DNA of 64,000 nucleotides, from positions 434,001 to 498,000 of the forward strand of contig NZ_NKFL01000005.1 in assembly GCF_002223055.1 (NCBI RefSeq), written 5' to 3'. Origin of the DNA: Burkholderia sp. HI2500 (GTDB lineage: Bacteria > Pseudomonadota > Gammaproteobacteria > Burkholderiales > Burkholderiaceae). The position numbers were made by a program, and so were the translations under genes. A model generated the notes under the pieces. It was not told the origin of the DNA. It did no database searches and saw nothing but the letters and a program-made list of their open reading frames with translations. This document shows, in pieces, positions 27,743-36,651 of this stretch (its first letter is position 1; every line of letters begins with the position of its first letter).

Positions 27743-28087
27743 ATGAAGCGGCGCATCATGATCGTCATTGCCACGCTGCTCACGCTGATCGGGCTCGTGT
27801 TCGTCGCCGGCACATTCGTCAACCTGTCGACGCCCGACCAGTTGCATCGCCTGCTGAGCTACGACTACATGAGCTTCGCGGACAGCCTCGTCGAACGCGA
27901 CCTAGGCAAATTCGCCAACAGCTTCTACATCGGCGTGGCGCTGATGCTCGTCGGCAGCACGCTCTTCATCCGGATCGAACGCACACGCACGGTCGCCCGC
28001 ATCGTCACGTCGCTGCTGTTCGCGCTGCTCGCCTTCAGCCTCGTCTATGCGTGCCTGAATCCGCGCATCGGCATGCTGCCGACCTGA
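27743..28087 (+). CDS. Small integral membrane protein, function unknown
   Basis: A 114-residue protein with an N-terminal membrane segment (MIVIATLLTLIGLVFVAGTFV) and two more (FYIGVALMLVGSTLFI and IVTSLLFALLAFSLVYACL). The loop STPDQLHRLLSYDYMSFADSLVERD is hydrophilic. It starts three bases after the preceding membrane protein gene, suggesting translational coupling and a possible two-subunit complex. I do not recognise the family. It converges on the LysR-type regulator gene with a 38-base gap. Confidence 0.7.
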   Translation: MKRRIMIVIATLLTLIGLVFVAGTFVNLSTPDQLHRLLSYDYMSFADSLVERDLGKFANSFYIGVALMLVGSTLFIRIERTRTVARIVTSLLFALLAFSLVYACLNPRIGMLPT

Positions 28088-28125
28088 TCGGGCGCGACTC
28101 GCTCGGCCGGTCTCGCCGCTCAAGG

Positions 28126-29097
28126 CTACGCCGCTACCGAGCTGCGCGGCTCTCGGGCCTGCACCCCCACCCGCCCGCGCCAGTTCTCCCCACCTTCCAG
28201 CGACGGTGTCGACTCGAACACCTCCGCGATCCAGTCCGCGAACACGCGCACCTTCTGCGACAGATGCCGATTATGCGGATAGACGATCGAAATCGGCTTC
28301 GGCTTCGGATTGCAGTCCGGCAGCACCTCGACCAGCGAGCCGTCGAGCAGGTGCGGCAGCACCATGAACAGCGTCGGCTGGATCATCCCGAACCCTTCGA
28401 GCCCGCACGTCACATAGGCATCCGAATCGTTGACCGTGACGCTCCCGTTCATCCGCACCTCGAACGGCTTGCCGTCGATCATGAACACCCACGGAATTGC
28501 CCGCGCGCCGTGGCTCGACCGAAAATTCACCGCGTGGTGGTCGGCGAGATCGGCAATCTCGTGCGGCTCGCCGTGACGCGCGAGGTAGTCGGGCGACGCG
28601 CAGGTCACGCGCTTCAGCATCCCGATCCGCCGCGCGACCATCGACGAATCCTCGAGCGGACCGACCCGGATCATGCAGTCGATCCCCTCCTCGACCGGAT
28701 CCACGTAACGGTCGGAGAGCCCCAGTTCGAGCGTGATGTCCGGATAGCGCTGCCGGAAAATCGACAGTGACGGCAGCACGATGCGCCGCCCGAGCGAACT
28801 CGGCATGTGAACGCGCAACACGCCGCTCGGCTTGCGGTTGCCGGTCTGGAAACTCGCGTCGGCCTCCGCGATCTCCGAGATGATCTTCATGCAATGCTCG
28901 TAGTACGCCGCACCTTCCGGCGTCAGCGACAGCCGGCGCGTCGTGCGGTGCATCAGGCGCACGCCGAGCAGCGCCTCGAGATTCTGGATGATGGTCGTCA
29001 CCGACGCGCGCGGCATCGCGAGCGTGTCGGCCGCGCGCGTGAAGCTGTTCGCGTCGACCACACGGGTAAAAACTTCCATTGCCTGGATTCGGTCCAT
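28126..29097 (-). CDS. LysR-family transcriptional regulator
   Basis: A 323-residue regulator. The N-terminal winged helix is MDRIQAMEVFTRVVDANSFTRAADTLAMPRASVTTIIQNLEALLG, followed by RTTRRLSLTPEGAAYYEHC. The C-terminal effector domain (about residues 90-300) has the usual LysR substrate-binding fold, with RVHMPSSLGRRIVLPSL at its start. ATG 29097 gives the standard N-terminus. The sequence resembles the large group of LysR regulators that control oxidoreductases or efflux, but no divergent target is present: the GlxA-type regulator gene upstream runs on the same strand. Target unknown. Confidence 0.9.
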   Translation of the reverse strand: MDRIQAMEVFTRVVDANSFTRAADTLAMPRASVTTIIQNLEALLGVRLMHRTTRRLSLTPEGAAYYEHCMKIISEIAEADASFQTGNRKPSGVLRVHMPSSLGRRIVLPSLSIFRQRYPDITLELGLSDRYVDPVEEGIDCMIRVGPLEDSSMVARRIGMLKRVTCASPDYLARHGEPHEIADLADHHAVNFRSSHGARAIPWVFMIDGKPFEVRMNGSVTVNDSDAYVTCGLEGFGMIQPTLFMVLPHLLDGSLVEVLPDCNPKPKPISIVYPHNRHLSQKVRVFADWIAEVFESTPSLEGGENWRGRVGVQAREPRSSVAA

Positions 29098-29273
29098 GCT
29101 GCCCCCTTCGAATCGCCAACGAAACAGAATAGAGCGCGCGACGCGCGCGGCACAAGTCCCCACCCATTGTTCTCCGATCCTGAATAGTTTCGGCGTTTCG
29201 GACTGGAAAGCGATCGATTTCCGTTCAGTCCCACGCGGCGATCGTTCCGGCCCCGCCGGTCGCACGCCGCGCG

Positions 29274-30245
29274 TTACCGCACGAATCGCTCGCGATACCC
29301 CTGCGGCGACACGCCCAGCACGCGCACGAAACAGCGGCGCAGCGTCTCCTCCGAGCCGAAGCCGCACCGCGCGGCGATCCGCTTGACGGGCCATGCCGTT
29401 TCACCGAGCAGGCGTTGCGCGGCCTCGACGCGGATCTGCTCGACCGCTCGCGCGGGCGTGCGGCCGGTTCCGGCGCGGTAGTGGCGCACGAAGCTGCGCT
29501 CGCTCATGCGCACGCGCTCGGCCAGCGCGGGCACCGACAGGTCGGCCGCCAGGTGCTCGGCCATCCATGCGTGCAGTTCGCCGAACCGGTCGTCGGTGCG
29601 CTGCATCGACAGCATCGTGCTGAACTGGGCCTGCCCGCCCGGACGCTTCAGGAACACGACGAGTTCGCGCGCGACGTCGAGGGCGGTCGCGCGCCCGAGA
29701 TCCTCCTCGACCAGCGCGAGCGCGAGATCGATGCCGGCCGTCACGCCGGCCGACGTCCACAACGCACCTTCGCGGATGAAAATCGGATCGGATTCGACGC
29801 GCACATTCGGATAGCGTGCCGCGAATTCTTCGCAGCGCGCCCAGTGCGTGACCGCCCGCCGCCCGTCGAGCAAGCCGGCCTCGGCGAGCAGGAACGCGCC
29901 GGTGCAGACCGATGCCACGCGCCGTGTGCGCGCCGCCTGCTGCCGCACCCAGCGCACCAGCCGCGCATCCTTCGATGCCGCATGCACGCCCTTGCCGCCG
30001 GCGACGATCAGCGTGTCCGGATGGCGCACCGCCGAGCGCAGCGATTCCGCCATCACGACCAGGCCCGACGACGTCTCGACGGGCCCCGCCTCGGCCGCGA
30101 TAACGCGCGGCGCATACGGCGCCGGCTGGCCGCGCTCCTGCGCCAGCTCGTTGACGGACGCAAACACCTGCAGCGGCCCCGACACGTCGAGCAGCTGGGC
30201 ACGAGGAAACGCGAGGATCAGGATCGAACGCGGGGTGGCAGGCAT
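29274..30245 (-). CDS. GlxA-family regulator (DJ-1/PfpI domain plus AraC helix-turn-helix)
   Basis: A 323-residue two-domain regulator. The N-terminal ~190 residues are a DJ-1/PfpI-like sensor (ILILAFPRAQLLDVSGPLQVF, VASVCTGAFLLAEAGLLDGRRAVTHW), with a Cys in the elbow SVCTGAF. The C-terminal AraC domain includes VPALAERVRMSERSFVRHYRAGTGRTPARAVEQIR and IAARCGFGSEETLRRCFVRVLGVSPQGYRERF. It is divergent, with a 116-base gap, from a stand-alone DJ-1/PfpI protein gene, its probable target. ATG 30245 was chosen; an in-frame start 42 bases upstream is less likely. Confidence 0.9.
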   Translation of the reverse strand: MPATPRSILILAFPRAQLLDVSGPLQVFASVNELAQERGQPAPYAPRVIAAEAGPVETSSGLVVMAESLRSAVRHPDTLIVAGGKGVHAASKDARLVRWVRQQAARTRRVASVCTGAFLLAEAGLLDGRRAVTHWARCEEFAARYPNVRVESDPIFIREGALWTSAGVTAGIDLALALVEEDLGRATALDVARELVVFLKRPGGQAQFSTMLSMQRTDDRFGELHAWMAEHLAADLSVPALAERVRMSERSFVRHYRAGTGRTPARAVEQIRVEAAQRLLGETAWPVKRIAARCGFGSEETLRRCFVRVLGVSPQGYRERFVR

Positions 30246-30361
30246 GGCGATTGGCTGAAAACGTGGGTGATATGGCAATTTCGCCAAACACTACGCGCCT
30301 AGAATCGACCTGTCCATCCCGTGCCGGCTACGGCCCGCCCCCATCCAATCGGAGTCTTCGC

Positions 30362-31045
30362 ATGACCCTGCATATCGGCTTTCTCGTGTTTCCAGGCGTC
30401 CAGCAACTCGATCTCACCGGCCCGCACGACGTGCTCGCGTCGGTGCCCGACGCCACCGTTCATCTGGTCGGGAAGTCGCGCGACTCCGTCGCATCGAGCA
30501 GCGGACTCGCGCTCGCGCCGACCTGCACGTTCGACGACTGTCCGCCGCTCGACGTGATCTGCATTCCGGGCGGGATCGGGATCAACGCGCTGTTGCTCGA
30601 TGCCGAAACGATCGCGTTCGTGCAGCAGCGCGCGGCCGCCGCGCGCTACGTGACGTCGGTGTGCACGGGTGCGCTGCTGCTGGGCGTGGCCGGCCTGTTG
30701 CGCGGGCGGCGCGCGACGACGCACTGGGCGTTCCACTCGCTGCTCGAAACGCTCGGCGCGGTGCCGGTGCGCGAGCGCGTGGTACGCGACGGCAACCTGA
30801 TCACGGGCGGCGGCGTCACGGCCGGCATCGACTTCGCCTTGACGATCGCCGCGGAGCTGGCCGGCGAAGAAGAAGCGCAGGCGATCCAGCTGCAACTCGA
30901 GTACGCGCCGGCACCGCCGTTCGACGCCGGTTCGCCCGACACCGCACCGGCAGCGGTCGTGAAGCGCGTCACCGAACGGTCGGCCGCCGGTTTCGCAACG
31001 CGCAAGGCGACGATCGAACAGGCGCTGCGCGCGAGGTCGCGCTGA
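30362..31045 (+). CDS. DJ-1/PfpI family protein (isonitrile hydratase-like)
   Basis: A 227-residue protein with the class I glutamine-amidotransferase-like fold. Seen are FLVFPGVQQLDLTGPHDVLA near the N-terminus, DVICIPGGIGINALL, and the nucleophile elbow YVTSVCTGALLLGVAGLLRGRRATTHW with its Cys. This pattern matches InhA-type isonitrile hydratases and related proteins. The catalytic Cys is present, but substrate specificity cannot be read from sequence. It is divergent from a GlxA-type regulator with the same domain and is followed by a cupin gene 67 bases later. Confidence 0.87.
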   Translation: MTLHIGFLVFPGVQQLDLTGPHDVLASVPDATVHLVGKSRDSVASSSGLALAPTCTFDDCPPLDVICIPGGIGINALLLDAETIAFVQQRAAAARYVTSVCTGALLLGVAGLLRGRRATTHWAFHSLLETLGAVPVRERVVRDGNLITGGGVTAGIDFALTIAAELAGEEEAQAIQLQLEYAPAPPFDAGSPDTAPAAVVKRVTERSAAGFATRKATIEQALRARSR

Positions 31046-31112
31046 ATGCGGACACCAGAAAATTGACTCGAAGACTGGCAGACGACGCGCATCCCCGCCG
31101 GAGAACCCATCG

Positions 31113-31424
31113 ATGAACATCATCCGCAGCGCCGCGTTCACGGCGGATCGCGCATGGGGCGCGCTCGACATCGCGAACCTGAACGGCATCACGGTCCGCC
31201 TGCACTGGACCAACCAGCCGTATCGGTGGCACGTCAACGACGGCGAGGAAGTGTTCGCGGTGCTCGACGGCCGCGTCGAGATGCGCTATCGCGAAGCGGG
31301 CGTCGAGCACGCGACAGTGCTCGAAACGGGTGACGTGTTCCACGCATCGGCCGGCACCGAGCACGTCGCGCATCCGCTCGGTGAAGCACGCATCCTCGTG
31401 ATCGAAACCGAAGGCAGCGTCTGA
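31113..31424 (+). CDS. Small cupin-domain protein
   Basis: A 103-residue single-domain cupin. The first cupin motif region is YRWHVNDGEEVFAVLDGRVEMRY, with a possible metal-binding His and Glu, and the second is LETGDVFHASAGTEHVAHPLGEARILVIE. The family includes dioxygenases, isomerases and sensors; no catalytic assignment is possible. It lies 67 bases downstream of the DJ-1/PfpI gene on the same strand and may be cotranscribed. ATG 31113 follows a GGAG-like ribosome site (ccggagaa). Confidence 0.82.
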   Translation: MNIIRSAAFTADRAWGALDIANLNGITVRLHWTNQPYRWHVNDGEEVFAVLDGRVEMRYREAGVEHATVLETGDVFHASAGTEHVAHPLGEARILVIETEGSV

Positions 31425-31482
31425 CGGCCAGCGGCCGGGCGTCGATGCCGCGCGGATGGCAGCCGCCTCCGCGCGGCGGGTT

Positions 31483-31767
31483 TCACCCGGTGATCGTCCC
31501 GGTGGCCTGCGACGCGATCAGCTTCGGCTGCGGCGTGCACAGGCACTGGCACAGGTCGTGTTCGAGCGCGACGACCTTGCCCATCACGGTCATCGTCCGC
31601 TCGCCGCCGTCGGACACGATCACGCCCGGCGACTTGCAGGCGGCGCAGAACACCGGCGCGCCGAGATAGGCGAGTTCGCGTCCGTCGAACGACGAATTGG
31701 CGATCCCTTCGAGCACGACGCCGCCGTGGTCGGTCGTGTCGCCCTTCAGAATGAATTTGCGGCTCAT
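31483..31767 (-). CDS. PAAR-domain protein (orphan type VI secretion spike tip)
   Basis: A 94-residue protein: MSRKFILKGDTTDHGGVVLEGIANSSF, then APVFCAACKSPGVIVSDG and C-terminal LCQCLCTPQPKLIASQATGTI. The G-D-T-T-D-H-G-G-V-V repeat pattern and Cys-rich middle match the small DUF4150/PAAR group that sharpens the VgrG spike of type VI secretion systems. No vgrG, effector, immunity or tss gene is nearby, so it is an orphan. The start ATG 31767 is preceded by a GGAAG-like site. It converges on the cupin gene. Confidence 0.82.
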   Translation of the reverse strand: MSRKFILKGDTTDHGGVVLEGIANSSFDGRELAYLGAPVFCAACKSPGVIVSDGGERTMTVMGKVVALEHDLCQCLCTPQPKLIASQATGTITG

Positions 31768-31922
31768 GTTGTCGGTTCTTCCCTCGGAAATGCCGTGCAA
31801 CGCGGCAGCGCGCAGGCAGTCGGAATCTGCCCGTCGATCGCGGGCGTCCCGCGAGCATATCACCGCGCGCCTCAGCCGCCCCCCGGATCAGAGCTCGTGC
31901 CGTATGCTGCCGGCGCCGCCAT

Positions 31923-32315
31923 TCAGACGAACAGCGCGAAACACAGCGCGGCACCGCACAGATACGTGCCGAGCGCGCCGACGAAACGCGCGGGATTCGG
32001 GTCGGCCATCGTCGGCCAGGCAAGCAGGCCGATCACGAGCAGGCAGCGGCACGCGGTCGCCGCGACGATCAGCGTCAGGATCGCGCGCGATGGATCGTGT
32101 GTACCGAAATAGAGAAACAGCACCGCGAGAAACGGCGCGTATTCGGCCGTGTTGCCGTGCGCGCGCACGATCTTGTGCAACCCGTTCGCGGGATCGGCCG
32201 CACACCCGGAACCGGTGGTGCACCGGAAGCGCGTGACGGACACGACGAGCCCGAGCCCGAACAGCAGCAGCCCGAGGATGGCCGTGCAAACGAGCGCGAC
32301 GGGGTGGATCGGCAT
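31923..32315 (-). CDS. MAPEG-family membrane protein
   Basis: A 130-residue protein with four predicted membrane segments, starting ALVCTAILGLLLFGLGLVVSVTRF. The motif RAHGNTAEYAPFLAVLFLYFG matches the conserved R-x-H-x-N-x-x-E signature of MAPEG proteins (microsomal glutathione S-transferase/eicosanoid metabolism family). Bacterial members are mostly of unknown role. ATG 32315 gives a start directly before the first helix. It is divergent from the PBP gene across a 424-base intergenic region. Confidence 0.85.
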   Translation of the reverse strand: MPIHPVALVCTAILGLLLFGLGLVVSVTRFRCTTGSGCAADPANGLHKIVRAHGNTAEYAPFLAVLFLYFGTHDPSRAILTLIVAATACRCLLVIGLLAWPTMADPNPARFVGALGTYLCGAALCFALFV

Positions 32316-32739
32316 GGGACTCCCGGCAAACGCAGAAATGCGCCGCATAGCCAATGATCGTACCCGTGACCGACACGCGCGACCATCACGGAAACCCGCA
32401 GCATCGTCGTGCGGCGGACACAATTTTACGGTCGGGTTCCGATCCCAATTGTCGCGCCGCCGTACCGCACGAAACCGGTGCATCTCCCCCGCCTGCCGCG
32501 CCGTCCGGGCCTGCCCGCTGACCCACCCCAGCACACGGACATCCCGGCACGAAACGCGCAAACGTTACGCATGCGACGGCATGCACCATCGCAACACAAC
32601 GCGGGTTACAGCGCGTCGCAGGCATGCGCGTTGCGTCGACGCATCTCGGTAGTGAACGTCCTTGGCAGCCCGCTGCGGAGGACTACACTAATCCTTAATG
32701 GGGTGCGGCCGGAGCCCGCGCCTTCAGGGAGACGCCGCC
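32316..32739. other. Divergent intergenic region upstream of the class A PBP
   Basis: These 424 bases separate the MAPEG gene from the PBP gene. A sigma-70-like pair (TTGGCA 32662-32667, 16-base spacer, TACACT 32684-32689) points at the PBP. A ribosome site (agggagac) lies at about 32726. The remainder shows no gene I can support. Confidence 0.5.
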
Positions 32740-35700
32740 ATGAATCGGCCGCTGAATCGTATCCTGCCGCGCGTGACCGGTCCCGCATCGGTCTGGACGT
32801 GGGTCAAGTGGTCTTTGCTGGCCGCGCTGCTGATCGCCGTGGCGATCGTTGCGCGACTCGTGCAGAGCGAGATCGAAACGTCCCGGTTGCAGGCGCACTA
32901 CCTGTCCGAGCTCACCCGCGACGTCGGCTACACGGTCGAGACGGGCCCGAGCGATCACATCCGCTTCCCTGCGAACGGCCCCTACGACCAGCGCCTCGGC
33001 TACGCGATGATTCCGGCGTTCCAGGAGCGGCTGCTCGCGCGCGGCTTCGTCGTCGGCAAGCAGGCGCGCGATTCGCAGCGAATGCTGTCGCTCGGCGAGC
33101 GCGGATTGTTCCTCCCGTTTGAAGAAAAGGACCAGGCGGGCCTGATGCTGTTCGACTCGACCGGCGCGCCGCTGTTCGCGACCGTGTTCCCGCAGCGCGT
33201 CTACGCCGACTTCGACCTGGTGCCGCGCGTGGTGGCCGATTCGCTGCTGTTCATCGAGGATCGCTACCTGCTCGATGCGAACGAACCGAACCGCAACCCG
33301 GCGATCGACTGGGGGCGCTTCGGCCGCGCGGTCGCCGACCAGGCGCTGCACGTCGTCAACCGCCACCAGGCGCGCCCGGGCGGCAGCACGCTCGCGACGC
33401 AGATCGAGAAGTTCCGCCATTCGCCCGAGGGCCGCACCGCGACGCCGCCCGAGAAGCTGCGGCAGATCGCGTCCGCGTCGGTGCGCGCGTACCTGAACGG
33501 CCCGCAGACGATGCTCGCACGCCGCACCATCGTCGTGCGCTACCTGAACTCGGTGCCGCTCGCCGCACGGCCGCATATCGGCGAAATCACCGGCATCGGC
33601 GACGGTCTCGCCGCGTGGTACGGCCGCGACTTCAACGACGTGAACCGGATCCTGTCCGCGCCGACGACCGGCGACAACGTCGACGAGCAAGGCAAGACGT
33701 TCCGCGAGGTGCTGTCGCTGATCATCGCGCAGCGCGCACCGTCGTACTTCCTCAACCGCGGCTACCCGGCGCTGCAGAAGCTGACCGACAGCTACCTGCG
33801 GCTGCTGTCGAACGGCGGCGTGATCTCGCCCGCGCTGCGCGACGCCGCGCTTGCCGCGCAGATCGAACGCAGCGCGCCGCCGGCCGCCGCGCACGTGCAG
33901 TCGTTCGTGTCGCGCAAGGCCGTGACGTCCGCGCGCGCGTCGCTGCTGTCGGCGCTCGGCATCAGCGACCTGTACCAGCTCGACCAGTTCGACCTGCAGG
34001 CGACCAGCACGCTCGACAACGGCGTGCAGCAGGCGGTCGCCGAACGGCTCGCGCAGGCGTCGACGCGCGACGGGGCGCAGAAGGCCGGCCTGTACGGTTT
34101 CGAGATGCTCGCGCCGAAGGACGACCCGTCGCACCTCACGTACAGCTTCACGCTGTACGAACACCGCAACGGCGCGAACCTGCTGCGCGTGCAGACCGAC
34201 AGCGTGAACGAGCCGTTCGACGTGAATCGCGGCGGCCGCATCAACCTCGGCTCGACCGCGAAGCTGCGCACGCTGATCACGTACCTGCAGATCGTGTCCG
34301 ACCTGCATGCGCGCTACGCGAACCTGTCGAACGCGGAGCTGGCGCGCGTGAAGCCCGACCCGATCGACGGGCTGTCGCGCTGGGCGCTCGACTACCTGTC
34401 GCATACGCGCGACCGCTCGCTGCAGGCGATGCTCGACGCGGCCGTCGAACGCAAGTATTCGGCGAGCCCGGACGTGTTCTACACGGGCGGCGGCGCGCAG
34501 GTGTTCTCGAACTTCGAGAAGTCGGACAACGGCCGCATCCTGACGCTGCACAAGGCGTTCGAGCATTCGGTCAACCTCGTGTTCGTGCGGCTGATGCGCG
34601 ACATCGTCCACTACGAGACGCTGCAGGCGGCCGGCCCGTCGTCATCGTGGCTCGGCGATCCGGAGCAGCGCCGGCATTACCTGCAGCAGTTCGTCGACGG
34701 CGAAAGCCAGGTCTACGTGAAGCGCTACTACACGCGCTATGCGGGCAAGGCACCTGACGACGCGCTCGCGCTGATGCTGAAGGACGTGCGCAAATCGCCG
34801 CCGAAGATCGCGACGGTGCTGCGCAGCGTCGCACCGAACGAATCGCTCGCGTGGTTCGATGCGCAGATGCGCGTGCAACTGAAGGGCACGCCGGCCGCGA
34901 CGCTGTCCGACGACGATCTCGCCAGGCTCTACGCGAAGTACGCGATCGAACGCTTCAACCTCAACGATCGCGGCTATATCGCGAGCGTGCATCCGCTCGC
35001 GCTGTGGACGCTCAACTACCTGCGCGCGCATCCGGCAGCGTCGCTCGCCGATGTCCAGCGCGAGAGCCGCGACGCGCGTTTCTACACGTACTCGTGGCTG
35101 TACAAGACGCGCTACCACGCGACCCAGGACCGCCGCATCCGCCGCATGGTCGAGCTGCGCGCGTACGCGGAAATCACGAAGTCGTGGCGCGCGCTCGGCT
35201 ACCCGTTCGCGGAAGTCACGCCGTCGTACGCGGCCGCGATCGGCGCATCGGGCGACCAGCCCGACGCACTCGCGAAACTGATCGGCCTGATCGCGAACGG
35301 CGGTCAGAAGGCGCCGACCGAGACGATCACGCGGCTCGACTTCGCGAAGGGCACGCCGTACGAAACGCGCTTCGTGCGCGCGGCCGCCCAGCCGCAGCCG
35401 ATGCTGTCGCCGGAGATCGTCAACGTGGCGCACACGCTGCTGCGCGACGTCGTGCTCAACGGCACCGCGCGCCGCCTCGCGGGCGGCTTCACGCTGCCCG
35501 ACGGCAAGACGCTCGACGTGTACGGCAAGACGGGGACGGGCGACCAGCGCTTCAACGTCTATGCGCGCGGCGCGCGGCTGATCGAGTCGCGCAAGGTGAA
35601 CCGCAGCGGCACCTTCGTGTTCGTGCTCGGCGACCGGTTCTTCGGGGTCCTGACCGCAACGGCGCACGAACCGTATGCCGCACGCTACGACTTCACGAGC

Positions 35701-35841
35701 GCGATGGCCGTGCAGTTGCTGAAGTCGATGGCGCCGGCGCTCGCGCCGCTGATCGAGCGCCCGGCCGGCACGCGCACCGCGGGCCCCGCCCCGCAGGCGG
35801 AAACGCCCGCGCCGGGCGCCGCGACCGCGCAACCGTCCTGA
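32740..35841 (+). CDS. Class A penicillin-binding protein with GT51 and enlarged transpeptidase domain
   Basis: A 1033-residue protein; typical class A PBPs have 700-850. One N-terminal membrane anchor (WTWVKWSLLAALLIAVAIVARL) precedes the glycosyltransferase domain, with the catalytic Glu173 in FIEDRYLLD and the GGSTLATQIEK motif at 214-224. The transpeptidase motifs follow in order: S505-T-A-K508 (GSTAKLRT), S610-V-N612 and K930-T-G932. About 318 residues separate SVN and KTG, including an inserted region (~690-870) with a helical sequence. It polymerises glycan and cross-links peptides on the periplasmic side. The C-terminus is Pro/Ala-rich. The start ATG 32740 follows a good ribosome site. 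Confidence 0.88.
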   Translation: MNRPLNRILPRVTGPASVWTWVKWSLLAALLIAVAIVARLVQSEIETSRLQAHYLSELTRDVGYTVETGPSDHIRFPANGPYDQRLGYAMIPAFQERLLARGFVVGKQARDSQRMLSLGERGLFLPFEEKDQAGLMLFDSTGAPLFATVFPQRVYADFDLVPRVVADSLLFIEDRYLLDANEPNRNPAIDWGRFGRAVADQALHVVNRHQARPGGSTLATQIEKFRHSPEGRTATPPEKLRQIASASVRAYLNGPQTMLARRTIVVRYLNSVPLAARPHIGEITGIGDGLAAWYGRDFNDVNRILSAPTTGDNVDEQGKTFREVLSLIIAQRAPSYFLNRGYPALQKLTDSYLRLLSNGGVISPALRDAALAAQIERSAPPAAAHVQSFVSRKAVTSARASLLSALGISDLYQLDQFDLQATSTLDNGVQQAVAERLAQASTRDGAQKAGLYGFEMLAPKDDPSHLTYSFTLYEHRNGANLLRVQTDSVNEPFDVNRGGRINLGSTAKLRTLITYLQIVSDLHARYANLSNAELARVKPDPIDGLSRWALDYLSHTRDRSLQAMLDAAVERKYSASPDVFYTGGGAQVFSNFEKSDNGRILTLHKAFEHSVNLVFVRLMRDIVHYETLQAAGPSSSWLGDPEQRRHYLQQFVDGESQVYVKRYYTRYAGKAPDDALALMLKDVRKSPPKIATVLRSVAPNESLAWFDAQMRVQLKGTPAATLSDDDLARLYAKYAIERFNLNDRGYIASVHPLALWTLNYLRAHPAASLADVQRESRDARFYTYSWLYKTRYHATQDRRIRRMVELRAYAEITKSWRALGYPFAEVTPSYAAAIGASGDQPDALAKLIGLIANGGQKAPTETITRLDFAKGTPYETRFVRAAAQPQPMLSPEIVNVAHTLLRDVVLNGTARRLAGGFTLPDGKTLDVYGKTGTGDQRFNVYARGARLIESRKVNRSGTFVFVLGDRFFGVLTATAHEPYAARYDFTSAMAVQLLKSMAPALAPLIERPAGTRTAGPAPQAETPAPGAATAQPS

Positions 35842-35875
35842 CGGCCACGCGTCCGTTCATGCGCCGGCGCGCCGC

Positions 35876-36223
35876 TCAATGCGAGCGGCCGTCGTAGTGC
35901 GTGATCGGCAGCGCGTCGATATCGACATCCTCGAGACAGCGCACGTTGATCGCGGCCATCGCGGTGCCGTTCGGGTGGACGCCCTCGCCGAACGTGTGAA
36001 TCCCGCAGCGCTTGCAGAAGCGGTGCTGGATCACGTGCTTGTTGAACGTGTAGGTGGCGAGATGGTCGTCGGGCGTGAGGAGCGTCATGTGGTCGCGCGG
36101 CACGAACCACATCAGCGCGCCCTTGCGCCGGCAGATCGAGCAGTTGCACGCCATCACGCCCTGCAGGTCGCCTTCCGCCTCGAACTTCACGTCACCGCAG
36201 TGACAGCTTCCGCGATAAAGCAT
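35876..36223 (-). CDS. GFA-family protein (glutathione-dependent formaldehyde-activating-like, zinc site)
   Basis: A 115-residue protein of the GFA superfamily. Zinc-binding cysteines are arranged as GSCHCGDVKFEAE (residues 5-10 region), ACNCSICRRKG and HRFCKRCGIHTFGEG, the classic three-motif pattern. Family members include S-(hydroxymethyl)glutathione synthase, although many may not be catalytic; the specific activity here is unknown. Start ATG 36223 follows GGGAG on the minus strand. It is divergent from the DUF1272 gene, with about 155 bases between them. Confidence 0.88.
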   Translation of the reverse strand: MLYRGSCHCGDVKFEAEGDLQGVMACNCSICRRKGALMWFVPRDHMTLLTPDDHLATYTFNKHVIQHRFCKRCGIHTFGEGVHPNGTAMAAINVRCLEDVDIDALPITHYDGRSH

Positions 36224-36378
36224 GGTCGTCTCCCGGTGCGGCCCGTGCGCATCGACGGCGCCCCGGCGGAACACCGTTGGCCGGGCCGATCCAAGCGGGT
36301 ACAGTAGCGCGCACATGCGCCGCATGCAATGTCCGTGCGGCACCCGTCCCGACCCTGTCCAAACCAAGGAAAACCGTC

Positions 36379-36624
36379 ATGCTCGAACTGCGCCCCGGCT
36401 GCGAATGCTGCGACAAGGACCTGCCGCCCGATTCGGCCGATGCACGCATCTGTACGTTCGAATGCACGTTCTGCGCGACCTGCGCCGACGACGTGCTGAA
36501 GGGCCGCTGCCCGAACTGCGGCGGCGACCTGGTCGCGCGCCCGCGGCGGCCGGCGAGCCTGCTCGCGAAGTACCCGGCGTCCACCGAACGCATCCACAAG
36601 CCGGGCGGCTGCGCGAACGCCTGA
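36379..36624 (+). CDS. DUF1272 small cysteine-rich protein
   Basis: An 81-residue protein with at least eight cysteines arranged in zinc-finger-like pairs: CECCDKDLP, CTFECTFCATCADDVL and GRCPNCGGDLVARP, then a basic C-terminus. This is the DUF1272 pattern, probably two zinc-binding knuckles. Role unknown. ATG 36379 gives MLELRPGCECC, the family N-terminus. It lies between the GFA gene (divergent) and the GntR-type regulator (convergent). Confidence 0.85.
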   Translation: MLELRPGCECCDKDLPPDSADARICTFECTFCATCADDVLKGRCPNCGGDLVARPRRPASLLAKYPASTERIHKPGGCANA

Positions 36625-36651
36625 CGGCGCCGCACTGCCCCGCCCCTCCCG

